Counted from the stretch's first letter, positions 1-14,049 are shown. The stretch is DNA of 64,000 bases from Hofstenia miamia (GCA_900660155.1 CABFPE010000177.1:275457-339456), one strand, 5' to 3'. Program-made: numbers and translations. Notes: generated from the sequence alone by a model not told the origin.

Positions 1-486
1 TATTGATGTTGAAGGAGAATATGCTCCAGAATAATTGCTAAAACTATTTTGTATTTTATCTTGTTCATAAACATTGATCAGATATTATTTTAAAAACGCA
101 GAATAATTATGCATCAACCTAATATATATTCAAAAATCGCCATGAAGAGACAAAGTCCACATTTCTCATGACATTGCTGTCTTCCATCAGGGCCACTGCT
201 TTGGGGGCTGACGCGTTCTCCTTTTTTTAATTGTCTTCAAAAAGTTCAGAAGTGATACCCAATGCTTTGCAATAAATTCCACTGAATTTAACCATGTGCC
301 CCAACGAGTTCACACCGGAATAGTGCACGGGATGCGCACTTTTGAAAGACTTTTTCACATGTGAATCCGAAATTTAGGGTTGAAACTGTCTTCGACTATC
401 GTTCCACTTGCTGTAAGAACTAAAGCCGTTTGCTTCGCTTCTGCGAAGCCCCGGCAAAATGATCAGTAATATGGTTGGTCTTACAC

Positions 487-571
487 CCGTCGCACACTGC
501 TGTTAAGTTAATTGCTAAGTTAAGGTTCAGCTAATCCCATCGCACGCTGCCTTAACGGCAGTGTGCGACGG
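487..571. repeat. Short foldback repeat with CCGTCGCACACTG ends
   Basis: The left arm (487-506) and right arm (552-571) are inverted copies agreeing at 19 of 20 bases (CCGTCGCACACTGCYGTTAA). A third, partial copy lies just inside the right arm (536-555), so the right half is a hairpin by itself. The arms are much GC-richer than the surroundings. It looks like a tiny foldback or terminal piece of a DNA transposon. I see no clear target-site duplication, so the family is not assigned. Confidence 0.5.
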
Positions 572-819
572 TTTCGTTAAGTTAAAGGGTTTTTTTGACT
601 GATTTTGACAATATTTAAATGAAATTTGTATATGCATTATTAAATTGGCATAAACAAACAGTGGAAATTAACATGCCAATCAGGTGACGTTTAATAAAAA
701 CAATGAGTTCAGAGCAAACCAGTGATTTCATTGGTTAAAACAAAAATGTTTCATTCACGCTACAAGTGCAAATATTGTTTTAAAACGTAGAGTTTTTAGA
801 ATATAAGATTTAACGATGG

Positions 820-1720
820 TTGCTATTTTAACGAAGATATGGCAGTCGAAACATTAGAGATAGAAATTAGAGAGTTTTTAAGTGTCTTTTGATCAGGAAC
901 AAGTGCATAATAAAACAACGAAGAGCAAACAGTGAGAGCAAAATTGAGGATAGAATACAAGTACTTAGTAGTGATAGAAACGATCTTGAGGAGATAGAAT
1001 ACAGACTGGAAGGAGAAACAGATGCACTGATGATGAAAAAATAGGAATAATACAAGCATGTGGAAAGAAAGGGTAGGTTGTGCAATAATGAAGAGGAGAC
1101 TGATATTTGGGAGTGAAAATTTGCACCGAGTGAGCTATCAGTCATGCCTGACAAAGAAGATCAATGGCCCAGTGTTTCTTGATCAGAGAGAATGAATTAA
1201 ACGTCGGAAATAAATGACATCAGTAAAGGCCATAGGAATCAGGGAAGAAACCTATTGAATTTAGTACAACGACAACAGCGATCATAGAAACAAGATGCTC
1301 AATACAGCGGTGGTAAATATAAAAAAAATAGTGGGAACATTGATCGACCTAGCAGTGCCAAAAGATAGAACTGTTGAAAGCAAAGAAGAAAAGCAGACTG
1401 TGAGTTCACAATGTGGAAGTTAAGGTTAAAGCGCTCAGTAATCAATACAAGAGGTAGTAGTTTATAGATGATGATGAATAAATCATTTTAAAGGTAGGCA
1501 GTATTCGGAATACCAAGTTGATGAGCTTAGTTGTACAAAAGGCAACAATGTTAGATATTGCTAGAATCCTAATAAAGTCTCAGGCGTCAAGGAAAATAGT
1601 GAATTTCCGAAACGGAGTCATGAAAATGTCAGGTTTTGAGGAAATAAGGATTAATAAAAATAATAGTAACAGATATAATATAAATATAATATTTAGCAAT
1701 AATTTTATATACTTCAAATA
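820..1720 (+). other. Purine-rich stretch, possible decayed coding relic
   Basis: The plus strand is unusually rich in A and G and gives short, charged, Lys/Arg/Glu/Asn-rich peptides interrupted by many stops, with the last open piece at 1518-1721. No motif is recognisable and no splice structure is evident. It could be a decayed transposon gene related to the neighbouring foldback repeat, or simply purine-biased intergenic DNA. I do not call a gene. Confidence 0.2.
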
Positions 1721-2997
1721 GGTGAAAAGTTGGATTTTGCTGATAAATATATACTGCTTTGAAATTCTAGCTGGTCTTGTTTGGAATCAATACTATAATG
1801 GATTAAATATTTGTTTTTAACTGTTTTGATATAGAACTGATTTTTTTTTCAGAATTTCGCCAGCTAATGACGTCAATTAACGTTACATAGTTCTTTGTGG
1901 TAAACACAGTTCATTTTCGACAATAAAGCATCATCCCACGACTTTCTCATGAAATGTCGTGTGGAACGTGTTTTAATGCCACTCCATTACAATTGCATAA
2001 TGCTGTCCTGATAAAAGTAGGTTGTATATAGTTACAATTGTTTTTCCACTGCAGATGAAGTTTTAAGCCATAGAAAATATTTTTTTGTTGTTACAGGTTT
2101 TTGAATTCTCAACATTTCTGATCTGAAGTACATCTATCACATGGTTAGGCAAAGAATTAAGAAAAAATAGAACTGTAGAGCATTCAAATGATTCAACAAA
2201 TCCTTTGCTGTGAGATTGCCTTATTTTGTTCTACAGAATCTCAAGACATGACAGCTTTTCACAACATTTGCTCCTGTGAGCGTTTCTATATCAAAGCAAA
2301 ATTTTCGTTTGTGTAGAGTGCATAACAGATCTAGTCTCAATTTGGATATTATCCTAATGATAAATAAAACTCTTAAATGTGTCAAGTTCTTACCTACGTG
2401 AATAAAGTCCTTTAAAATAATTCATAATTTCACTTATCGTTCACTAATAGGTCATAGTAGACACATGTAGGACTTCTATCTACTTATAGATCCGTATGTT
2501 AAGAATTTTAATATTGAAACGTTGTATCAAATTTGCTAATTGACTATGCTTAGCTTCAACTTATTGCTCAAAACTATGTATATCAATGAAGCAGACAATG
2601 CACATGATAACAGTTTGTAAGGATAACGAAATTGACCGAAAAACGAGGCCATTAATTATTAAGGAAACAATCAACCATCGATAATAAGACTTTTAAAAGT
2701 GTGGAGGATAATTAATATTGAATCAAACCTCTTATAGAATAATAATAAGTAATTTGTTACAGTTCTAAGACCTTTAATTTCCCCTAATAAATTTTTTACT
2801 AATTACGTCAAATTTAATTAATCACGATTTAAATTGCTAGATTTTGCAACATCGTTGTTGTTCCAGTCGCATTGAACAAAGTCTTTGTAAATATGAGCTG
2901 ACAAAATGGACGATAAATACATTGTAAAGAAGCGGAGTTGCTGGTTTTCCAAAGAGGTTTTGTTTTGAACAATGTCGAATTGGAGCCAATAACACAC
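1721..2997. other. AT-rich DNA without recognisable feature
   Basis: Both strands were read. Short open frames here have no motif, no splice context and no repeat ends that I can recognise. Confidence 0.5.
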
Positions 2998-3045
2998 AAA
3001 TTTGTAAATATAATTTTCTTTAATAAAAGAATAAAACAAAGGCAA

Positions 3046-3083
<38 letters not shown>

Positions 3084-3131
3084 TTGCCTTTGTTTTATTC
3101 TTTTATTAAAGAAAATTATATTTACAAATTT
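2998..3131. repeat. Perfect 50-bp inverted repeat around (TA)n, ending at a gap base
   Basis: Arms 2998-3047 and 3082-3131 are exact reverse complements over 50 bases, separated only by an alternating TA tract. The right arm stops exactly at the single N at 3132, after which unrelated sequence resumes. A perfect palindrome that ends at a gap base is what a fold-back assembly error at a TA microsatellite would produce. A true hairpin element is the alternative. Confidence 0.8.
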
Positions 3132-3534
3132 NTAAGAGAGCCTTTGGGCCTAAACTGAGTTTGGACAGTTTTAATCTTCATTTGTGCCTAGGCTTGTGGC
3201 CAATTTTTGATACTCCAATATAGGTAATGTGTAAACAGTAACAGCCAGTGTGGAAGTAGATATTGGGGAAAATTAGAATTGCTTTTTTGATAAGAAAAAG
3301 CATTTTGGAATCATCTTATATGCTTTTTTTGCTTATTATTTTGCTTGTTTGAGAATATGAAAATATTTCTAAAAAATATTCTAATACTCAGTACAAAAAC
3401 TATTAGTTAAGTGTTTCTTTTGTTGAATACAAGCAGTATAGGGCTTTATACAAAAAATCTCTTTTTGTTTTTATTTTTGAAGCCATATTTTACAAATTAT
3501 TCAATTAGGTTAATCTGAAATAGCTTGGTGTCTT

Positions 3535-3640
3535 TTTAAAAGGACAAACCGTTTTTCCATATTTATAAAGAATTTTCTCCAAGCCTATTAGGAAATTTGT
3601 AAGTCGTGAAGCATGGACATGTTTTTGGGGAACATGCTTG
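3535..3640 (+). repeat. Copy 1 of a dispersed repeat (core AAGCCTATTAGGAAATTTGT)
   Basis: The segment with ACAAACCG, then TTCTCCAAGCC, then TTAGGAAATTTG recurs near 37170-37235 on the minus strand (with about 20 bases missing) and, more diverged, at 60090-60190 on the plus strand. Three copies in one window indicate an interspersed repeat. I cannot assign the class. Confidence 0.5.
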
Positions 3641-5133
3641 AATGAGATGTTGAGCATTTCTATTAAAGCGCAGTGCAGCGACTGAAATAGTTGAAAATAT
3701 AAACTATTTTTCTTCGAAAATTCCTATTTTAAAAAAGTATTCGTTTTACATTTTACATATTAAAGGGTAAATTATCAGTTTGTCAATAAAAATAAGAGAT
3801 TAAATGACTATTCTCAATACAGAGGATTAATAAACAAGTGAATAGTTTTGGCTTAGGGCTTTTACTCCTCAATAATTAACGAATTTACATGCTCAACAAA
3901 TAAAATCCAAAACTCTAAACCTAATCTAACTTTAACAAGGAGGGAGGTGGGGTGTATCCCTAATCGAAATTAACAAGGTGGGCTAAACCCCCTGGAGCTT
4001 TCCCTCGAGTACACCCATGCTTTTGCTATATCTCTAAATATGGTGTGAAGCATTTTGAAAATATTGAAAAATTAACATGTTTGCATAATTTCATAAATAA
4101 AAATTACTTGTGTATTCGGAACTGTATGTAATAAAAATTATCCCCATAAATTTAAACAATTTTGAGAAGAATTGTATGAAAGGTGTTGAACATTGAAAAA
4201 AGCATCTTCCAATGGGGGGAGGGGGGCGAAACCTTTTTCATGCAGACTTAATAATAGCATTAAAAAGTTTACTGCCTTTATGAAAGTAAAAGTCATGACA
4301 TTTTTTGGTGAAATCATTTTGCGAAATTGTTTTAAATTGTAAATAATAAATTAATATAATTTGCACGGCCTAAAGCCAAGTGCATTCTTTTTGGGATGGG
4401 GCTGGGTTTAAGTTCAATTGCAGTGCCTATAATTAACTAAAAATGTAATATTTAGAAACTTAGCTTTGTAAGTAAAACGATGTTCAAGAAGTTTTGTTAT
4501 AGTCAAAAATTAAAACAGAAAAGTACTAACAAAACCATAAGAGAAATAAACAGCAAGGACTGTGTCCACAATGTATTCTTAAATCAATGTTAAAATTTCA
4601 CCCGTGATGTATTTAAAACCAAGACTAATGCATTCGTTAAAGTAAACGTGAAAAAAACAAGGCTGCTTGATTAAACAAGCGTGGCTAACATTAGTAAACG
4701 CGGTACTGTAGTGAAGTTTGCCACATCCAGTAGGATGATGGGTTTTTAGTAGGAATATATTTCATTTATTGTCTTTATTGTGTACATTGAAATAGAAAGC
4801 AATACGATAACCCATTTTACAAATTTAACGTATACATTTTCAAGATTTCAAGATCAATTCAAATCAATTGCAATCAATTTATTTGAAATCAACATGTTGA
4901 TATCAATTCAGAGCCCTGCGATAGATAGCAATTCATTATCACCCCAAGCACATAATGGGCCCTAAGTACAAAAACAGTAAAAATTGCCATTATTTACTAT
5001 AAAAACAAACTAAAGTTATAATATAATAAATTATGTTCAAAAATATTTAGTAATACCACGGTTACTGGAGCAAAATTTTATAGAAATATTGCATTAAATA
5101 ATGGCTGCATCAATTTTGATATATATATATGTA
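3641..5133. other. AT-rich DNA with a few G-rich tracts
   Basis: No gene is recognisable. Short GC-rich patches near 3935-4020, 4205-4235 and 4370-4410 resemble worn transposon termini, but I found no partner ends or target duplications for them. Confidence 0.4.
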
Positions 5134-5250
5134 TGGTATCGTTTATTCATACGACTGTCATGAATGTTCAAGTTCATTCATTGGCGAGACTAGAAGGCAT
5201 TTAGAAACTCACCGGCAAAGGAACATATAAGAGGGCATCGACAATCCGAA
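5134..5250 (+). mobile_element. Fragment resembling the GIY-YIG region of a Penelope-like element
   Basis: One frame reads a short segment with GIVYSYDCHEC followed by SSSFIGETRRHLETH, then a stop. The spacing Y-x(n)-C-x2-C-x4-(F/Y)IGET-xRHL-xT is the signature of the C-terminal GIY-YIG nuclease of Penelope-like retroelements, where CxxC...YIGET..HL..R is typical. Only about 35 residues remain, there is a stop soon after, and the piece runs into a (TA)n tract and a gap base at 5271. It is a dead scrap. No reverse-transcriptase part was found beside it. Confidence 0.5.
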
Positions 5251-5707
5251 ATATATATATATATATATATNCCGCATCAACATTTTGCCACCACATACTG
5301 CCGCAAAACACAAAACTCACAGAAGTATAACCAATGCCGCTTTTCTTATATTTCGCTATATTTTAAAGTTTTTTCAATTAAGGAGTCTGTCAGAGATTAC
5401 AAAGCTAAAACGGCATTTTCAGATTAAAGTATTTAACATTTATACATTTTCTTATTTTTTAATATTGATGTTTTTAATAATTTTTACTCAAATTCACAAT
5501 GTACTTTCTTTGATCGAAAGTGCAACGGCCAATACGACAATGAACGGTTTCTCAACCGTTACTGCATTGCAGAGCGGCATAACACGGTATTCCGCACCAC
5601 GCACACTTCTAGACTGGACTCCATTCTAAGCTTAATTGATCACATTTTTAATAACATACGGACTTTTAAAACATTTCTGATCATCACACAAACAAATATT
5701 TCTAGAG

Positions 5708-5745
<38 letters not shown>

Positions 5746-5760
5746 GGATGTGAACTTAAG
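5251..5760. other. (TA)n tract, gap base and unassigned sequence
   Basis: A (TA)n tract runs into a single N at 5271. An open frame at 5285-5629 follows (114 residues, with one hydrophobic stretch) that I do not recognise. It may be more of the broken retroelement upstream. A second (TA)n tract lies at about 5708-5742. Confidence 0.35.
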
Positions 5761-8700
5761 CTAAAAAATTTGAACATACTAATAAGAGATCGTGAAACTA
5801 AACAGAAGCAATATGCATTAAATCAACTAAGAAAACATTTATAAATAAACAAAGACATCAATAAAATTTAAATATATTTTGAAGATCTAAATTACCAAAA
5901 GAAAATGTTCCGAAACAATCCTTCAAATACTTGACAATAACAACAATATTTGTCGGAACATGTCCCAAAAACGTTACTTAAAAAAATATGTATATATATA
6001 TTACACAACGCGACATTGATCATATAGTATATTCACTTCTAATTTAATTTATTGTTGATATTGAATGTCTGTAGAAATTTGATCTTGTTATTATATAAAT
6101 TATTTCTAAAGTGGCAATCATCGAAAATGTTTTAAAAATTCCTAAAGATATCCTGAAAACAAATTATTTCGGGATTCTCAAAAGTCATGGAGTTTGCTTG
6201 TATTGATTATTTCTGGAAAAAGTTATGGACACAAGCATATAAACTTAGAACGTTTGTTTGTACTTAAGCGAGCGCTTATAATTTAAACAATATTAAGATA
6301 AATAATTGTGTCAGAAATTCTTTGTTCCATTTGCTTTATTTCTTACTTTAAATATTTGAGACAAAAAAGGTTAATAACTGGAAACAAATCGCATTATTAC
6401 TTTTTACTTTGATCTATTTTTGCGAACAATTGTTTTTCTAATATTTCGTCTATCAATTTGCCAATTTATGCATTAATTTTGTTGCTAAGTAAAATTTACG
6501 ACATCGGATGTTGAAGAAAAATTTAGTTTGCATGGCTTTGGGCATTTCTGAGGCAAATCCACCATCTTGCTACCTTGTAGAGATGTCCTATTTAACTGAT
6601 TTACACTGTATGCTGTCTAAGTTCAAAGTTACTTATCAAATCTCAAAACGTTCTTACCAATCCTTGTTGAAGACATAAGGGGGACTTAAAATGAGAATGT
6701 ATTGGAAATTATTTACAAAATATCTTAGAAAGTAATACATAAATAATGTATTTTGAATAATTTATAACCTAATTTGTTCTTTGGAAAGAATTAATTAGCA
6801 AAAATCCTTAAAATAAAGAAAATATGTGTTTTATGTCATCATTGATATGTTTGATTTTTACAAGTCTCCATGACTTTTCAAAAACTACCAATCATTTGGA
6901 TTGTTTTAGTTCCCATCAAGTTCCTATACCAATCTCAATCCTATCGAATTAAAAACTTTCCTTCCAGAATTTCGATGATATATATATAAATTCACTAGTT
7001 ATCTAACAAATGAATACGAAGAGGTGTAGGTGTAGACGAAGCATGTCGCAATAAAATGTTGCTTGAAAATATTCAAATTCTTTAGATTATAACCAGTACG
7101 CATATATATATATATATGAATATAATGTCATTTAAATGACGTACTTTATATATGAATATATTTAGATATATGAATATGATATTATATATATATAATAATA
7201 TTATATGTATAATATATATATATGTATGTATTTAAATGTATATACATGTATGCATGTCTGTGTTTAAATACATTTTGTTTGCTATTTAATAGCATCTAAC
7301 TTAGTAGTATTAGAAATAGAAAGCATTTGATTGTTTACTTAATGTGTGTAGAGCATTCCCCAAATAACTTTAAAATTCATTGAATTTTTATCTTTTGAAT
7401 AAAATTAGACAAATTATTTGTACAATTTAAAATAATTGTCAAGGAATTTCTGTGCATTTTTGGAAGTTTTTGCAAAGACGATTGTTAAAAATGGCTTTGG
7501 TACATGTATATTTATATTTAAAACTTTTCATTATATTTGACAAAGGCTAAGTGTATCACGGTGTTATGGGAGAACATCATTTTACATTTTTGGATTTGCA
7601 ATATTTTTGTTTTATGGCAAGACTAGTCTAGTTACAGAACTACACCAGTGCATTTAACAATTTGAAAAAAAAATTCATATTTAAATTAATCCAACGCAAT
7701 ATTCAGATATTTTTAAAACACTAAAATTACTATTTTTTCATCATTATAATCTTCTTGCTTTAAAATAATGTTAGTAAGTCACAATTTTTTAAATTATCAC
7801 TATATATCAGATCACAGAAGTTAGTATAACAGACAGAATTGTTATTATTACACTTAATTTAGTTTATAATAATATGCTTTGCATTCTTTCGAAATAAGTT
7901 TTAGACGATTATGCGACCACGAATATGCCCAAAACTTTATAGAAAATTTTGTGTGGTCAATTTTTTACTAAAGCAAATTGGTAATTTCTTCTCATTTAGA
8001 ATGTTGCTACGCTATGTATTTGTTTTATTCTTTAAGATATCATGTATATAATTACTTACACCTACTTCTTCTGAAGCATCATTAACTACATATTTGACAT
8101 TTAATAATCAAAAAGTCCTTCACCATTCTGTAGTTCTGCTCAAGATATTGCAAGCAATTTTTAACTATTTGACTTTTGAGTTCGAAATATTGATGTGTAA
8201 ATTTAAAGAATTCAAGATCATTTTAAAAGCTAAATCAACGATAGGATTTTATGCATATTGACACTTGCAAGCATAATATATATTCATTGCATTTAACCCT
8301 GTTTTACTTACCCTAATGATTTAGCAATTAAGCTCATAGAATCTTTTTACAAAATGACAATTAGTATGGTTAGAAACAACATCAAATTTTAGAAAATTTA
8401 CTTAAACAAAGTAGGCTACGTGTGCAATACACTAAATTTTAAGAAAAATTTTTTCACTAAATATATATTTTAATAATGAAAAAATATATTTATGCATTTG
8501 TTGTCAAAGGCCCATTGCATATAATTAGAAGCCTATTCTGAATCTCTTTATATTAATTACATTCATTCATTTGTTGCTTATTTTGTATTCTTAACACAAA
8601 TTAATCATATATTTTACTTGTGGAAATCATGGGTGTTTCATTTGGTACTCTATTTAGGATATGTAGTTTACTAAAATCTACTTACAGGAGTAGCATGCTT

Positions 8701-10859
8701 TGGTATACCAAGCTGATTTCTGTAAAGTTGTATTTAATTTTAATGTTTTGTAAGTATTACGTTTATAGCCGCAAAGGGTCTATCAAAATATTTAAGAAAA
8801 AATATTTGGCGCATTGTATTGGCCAGATAGTGCATGACGTTATTATTAAATCTCTCTATTAAATTCGTTAGATGCGTAAGCGGTACCACCGTATACTTAT
8901 GACCAGAAGATGCACATAAGAAAGAAAATATCTAAAGCGTAGCCATGTTCAACCTTGCGTGTTGAGTTACTAAGCAATTATTAATGATGAAAGAGTAGCG
9001 CCATCTTGCATTTAATTGTCATTTTTAAATTGGATAATAATCAACAGATTAAAACATTTCTGTGATGTACGCATGATTCAATCTAGGGGAGAAATTAAAT
9101 TATTGCTTTCAAAATACTTAAAAATTCCAAATTTAAATCCAACGTGAAAATTGCAAAAAACGGCAGATTTCCCAAGAAATCATTATTTTAATATTGATAA
9201 TTTATAAATTTACACATAGGCTCTAGCTATTAAAAAATTGATAACATACTTTGTCCTGCGTGTACTTATTAGAGTAATTTTTGTACTCCAAATATTTTAT
9301 TGAATGCTACAAATAGTTTACTTCTTAAGAATGCTTAATGTTTATTAGGGCTACAAAAACATGTTATTTCACTTAGCCTGATAAAGCAGTCCCTTTTGAA
9401 GGTCAGCCATATCAAGCAAAACTTTATTATCATAAGCAACACAATGAGTTTAATCAAATATTGTAGATACTTGCGAAGTGCTTACCAATTCACCAATGAA
9501 AAAATGAGTAAAAATGAGCATACTTGTGGAAATATTTGCTTTCTTCATTTTCTATCTACAATAACCACGAATATTTATTGGTCAGTATCAATGTAAGGCC
9601 AATTTTTGCAGTCTAGTTACAAAAGCAAACTACGTCAAATGTTTCTGTAATCTAATTTAAAAATGATTAAAAAAACACTGCAAGATCCTAATGTGTGCCA
9701 AACAAAAGTTGATGGAGTTCTTAGTGTTTTTACACTTTCAACGTATTTTTAAGAAACGGCAGGTATTGTTTTCTACAACTGAGTGTGCTAAGATGCTATA
9801 GCCTTAGGAATGCCGAAAGAAATTTCATCGTACCCCCCATCTGAGACATATCTAGAGGAGGGATTTGAGGGAATGTCCCTACTTCATTTTTCAAACATTA
9901 ATCACGTTTTTGGTTAAAAACAGTATTCTTCAAAAAATTTCAAACAAATTCAAACAAAATGTTAAATTGCATTTTAAGGGTATATTTTTGCACAATTTAC
10001 CGTATCTAAAGTTATTAACTTCGTCCAACCCCATCAGAAAATTTTAATAAGACTCAGTTATCATCTGCAATATCAACAATAACTAATTTTAGAAAATCTA
10101 TCACATCAATGCTAGCAAAGATGTTGAACCTGCAATATAAAAATGATTTCAGCTATTGAATTTGTTTGCATGGTAAATAGCAAAATTTTTAACTGAAGAT
10201 GTACTAACGAACACTAGGAAATGCATTACACTTTACAAATTTAAAGTTTGTCCCATAATAGTGCAGCAACTATAAGTTTGTGATTATCACTGTTTCATAG
10301 AGGTCTAAGAATTTGCAATACATATTTTTATATGAGGTATGGGAATGGACTAGATTTTAGAGTTGATGAACAAACCCTCTTATTGATTTTAAATGAATGC
10401 CGTGTAGTATATTAAATTACATTTCATAGATAAAGTCTGATTTATTAGTTTGCTTTGCCATTGATTTAAGTCAATGTTAGTTCTCTTTTTCTCATAAGTG
10501 TATATAGAGTGCACTCTATTGTTTACCCTAAATTTTGATCTCATTCCGCAATGTAGAATCATAAGTAGATGTTTATGATTTTTTGTAGCTATTTGCAATG
10601 TATTAAAATTCATCGTTTTTTCTCAGATTTTTTATTACATACAATACATAACAAAAGAATCGTTGTTTTTACCTTTTAAGAGCCCGAGAATTTTTGAAAA
10701 AATTTTATGATACTATAAATAAATATTAAATGCACAACAAATATTCACGCTATGCTCAATCTGAAAGAACCAGGTGATAGAGAAGCCCCATGACCTTTGA
10801 CTTTGCAAACGGCAGGCCTCAATGGGTTTGGGATTAGAGCTTAGTACCAAAAAATTTTG
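5761..10859. other. Long AT-rich stretch without recognisable genes
   Basis: Both strands were read. The stretch contains TA-rich microsatellite patches (about 5989-6001, 7099-7120 and 7180-7225). The short open frames, for example 8620-8862 and 9396-9596, have biased AT-driven composition, no motif and no splice context. Nothing here supports a gene call. Confidence 0.5.
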
Positions 10860-11170
10860 TCCTGGTACCGTAAAAGATTCAAAATTGATCCCAAGGTAAC
10901 GGTATCTCAAAAAACTAAAAACAAGAAATCACAAAATAATCCATCAACTTCAGAGCCTTGAATAACCAGATAAGATTGAGCAACTTGCTGAAGATTTCTA
11001 TAAGTCTGCATTTTCCAGAAAACTAGATTGCTTAAAATATCTCTAGCTTATGAAAACGGAACAATACACTTAATACAAGCACCATGCCGTTAAAGAAGTA
11101 GTACCGAGCCAGTACCGTACCGTTAATGGTATCACATTTTTTAATCCGGTACCGTACCGCAATTTCTATT
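10860..11170. repeat. Worn repeat with GGTACCG / CGGTACC motifs
   Basis: The hexamer GGTACC and the related GTACCGTACCG recur at about 10862-10872, 11100-11130 and 11150-11160 in both orientations, in a GC content above background. This suggests the ends of a small inverted-repeat element. The boundaries and target duplication are not clear. Confidence 0.3.
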
Positions 11171-12941
11171 TGAGATATACTTGCGCATGTCAAGAAACAC
11201 TCAAAATTCTTTGTTGCTTCCATGGGCACAAAGCCTTATAAATACATGAACGCTAGGTAAGGAGAAAATTTAAAATTTTTTTGCAAAAATTTAAAATTTT
11301 CAAGGAAAAAAATCTTTTCAACTACTTCAGTCACATCAATACGTTTTAGTAGAAATTTTCAACATTGCATTAAAGTTCTATGAAAGATTTGGTCATAGCT
11401 TCTATGATTAAATTCTTAATATTATTTGCTTTACATTCTTCGCAAATGTTATTTTTATCTAATATTAAACAATTCTTCCAGCAAATGAATTATGAATGGT
11501 TGTACTAAATAGCTTAGTCCCCATAGCCCTATGTATGCGAACGTTTTGAGCTTTTGAAAGAGGAGGGGCTTTTTGGTTTAGCTTGAGTCAATGCCCCATG
11601 GCCAAATCTGAGATAAAAATATTTCATGTATGCATGTATGTATGCATTTATATTGTAGAATATTGAGATGTCATGCATTTATTGGGAAGAATGAAAGATA
11701 TGCAAAATTGCGAAAACTATTAGAAGACAAGCAGAAAAGTATTACAAGAGATATAAAACAAAGCTAAAAATTTACACCAAGAAAACAATTGAACTGGTAA
11801 TAGCACAGGACAATATTTAAAAAATAACTTTTATGACTACGTTAATAATAAAATTGAGCAGAAATCTCCATCAGATATAGTGGGTTGCATATTAATGGGA
11901 ATTTATCATGAAACACTATCATAAATTTCGTAATAAGAACTGCAAACTTCACTTTGGGTCTTCATTAATTTTCTTACCGCTGGAAGCAAACGCTTAATTT
12001 TCCATAACTATGTTGTACGAATATTGTTATACGGGCAAGTGAAATCTACGTTCTAGCCTTAACTTATTCAACGGAAAGAAAGCCACTGAAATGTTTCAAT
12101 AATAAGACAAACTTCAAAGCACAAAATAACAGAAAAACTGAACAAATACTTTTTGAAGGATTGAAATGGAAAGAATCGAAGACGTAAACAAACACTATAT
12201 TACCGAAATATAAAGCTATCAATTCTAAAAAAGCCTTTATTTATGCAGCATACCACCCTTGTTTGTGAACAGCATATCTGGGATTCCTAGAAAAAACTTA
12301 ATGTCACATTTCTTTTTCATACAAACTTTCTTGCGTGTAGAGGGATTAAACTGAAGAATTTCATCTAAATTTATCAAGGAAAGCTGGGCCAATTTTGTTT
12401 TAGGGTGATTACTTTGAGTAAGTTGAACGATTGTTCCATTTGCCAAAAATTGAGTGTCTCAGAAATTTGCGAAAATACTGTTTATTACTATATTAAATGT
12501 ATGGATACTATAATTCAACTTTTTTGAGTTTACTTTGTTACTTTGTTCACAACATTTTCTACTTTTTCAACATCAAAATTGACTTTTCTATCTTACTAGT
12601 AACAACTGTTTTCGTCCAATGGCACTAGGAGTCATTTCGCAAAGGAAGCTCGCCTTTCACTTCTTATAGTAAGCTATCAAAACATGTCGCTAGAGTATAC
12701 ATAATTGAAATGTTCATGAGAGTAATTCACTGATTGTAAATAAATGCTTACGAAATATTTTTTTCTATTAACTTTAACCCGAAAGCAAACTTGGTATTTC
12801 AATAATTTAGAGAATGAATTGCAGGAATTTGTTTATCGCGTATAAACTGTCGAATGATTATTTACATACAATAGTCTTGAACAAGAAAATACACTTTTAT
12901 ACCAAGAAATTTTATTATGAAAACTTAAGCTACTTAGGCCT

Positions 12942-12943
<2 letters not shown>

Positions 12944-12984
<41 letters not shown>

Positions 12985-13269
12985 NNNNNNNNNNNNNNNN
13001 NNNNNNNNNNNNNNNNNNNNNNNNNNNNNNNNNNNNNNNNNNNNNNNNNNNNNNNNNNNNNNNNNNNNNNNNNNNNNNNNNNNNNNNNNNNNNNNNNNNN
13101 NNNNNNNNNNNNNNNNNNNNNNNNNNNNNNNNNNNNNNNNNNNNNNNNNNNNNNNNNNNNNNNNNNNNNNNNNNNNNNNNNNNNNNNNNNNNNNNNNNNN
13201 NNNNNNNNNNNNNNNNNNNNNNNNNNNNNNNNNNNNNNNNNNNNNNNNNNNNNNNNNNTATATATATAT
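12944..13269. other. (TA)n microsatellite interrupted by a 274-base assembly gap
   Basis: An alternating TA tract enters a run of N (12985-13258) and resumes as TA on the far side. The gap therefore sits inside a microsatellite that the assembler could not cross. The true length between the flanks is unknown. Confidence 0.95.
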
Positions 13270-14049
13270 GATTAAACTTTAACCTTGTAGTAAGCAGAAT
13301 ATATTTGTTTATATATCCATGTAAGCCATTGCACATTGATTCGTTTTATAACATTCGAACATTACTAGAGATAGAATACATTGTTCTTGCATTTGATAAA
13401 TTATAAGGACATAAATTTAGTACTGATTAATATATGTAGATGCTTTTTTTCCTTTAAGAAAGCATTGTAGAGTTCTAAATATTTTTAAAATGAGAGACAT
13501 GATACTGCTGTAGGGTGATAATTCTTTGAGAAAAAATTTTGTAACTTAAATATAAATTCATGCAAGTTATTCAATGCAATTTTCATGGTAATATGATTTA
13601 AGTTGTTCATTTAGTGCTGAGTTCAATTGAACTGTTTCTTATGATGAACGATTAATCAACGATTAATGGAGTTTAATGTTTGGTATACATTAAAAAACTA
13701 TTAACAAGCAAGACAATTTCAGGAAGCGAGCAGGAAGAAGCACTTGTATTTATATGATTTCAAGTACTTTAATACGCATTGCTAAAGGGAAAGTGCTAAT
13801 CGAAAGCCTTTTCAAACTTTAAATATTTGTTGTTTAAGGAACACTACTGATTTAAATGCTATGATATTTTTAGAAACAGAAGTAAAAATGTTTCATTAAA
13901 ATTTCATATAGTCTTGGGTGAACTGTACCTTAACCCTGTGCAAAAGAATACCAAACTATCAAAATTTTACTGTTAACGGAAAACAAGGATGATTATTGCA
14001 AAGAAAAAAGATAATTTTTAAGCCAGTGTAAACCAAGAATATATATACT
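13270..14049. other. AT-rich DNA without recognisable feature
   Basis: I see no coding motif, RNA gene or repeat end. Confidence 0.5.

Noticed and set aside
3045-3085. CRISPR- or satellite-like array
   Set aside because: The repetition is only alternating TA. No spacer-repeat structure exists anywhere in the window.
8620-8862. Plus-strand open frame of 80 residues
   Set aside because: AT-driven composition, no domain, no splice context and no neighbouring exon.
12814-13336. Long open frames on both strands across the N run
   Set aside because: They exist only because the gap and the TA tract contain no stops. There is no protein evidence.
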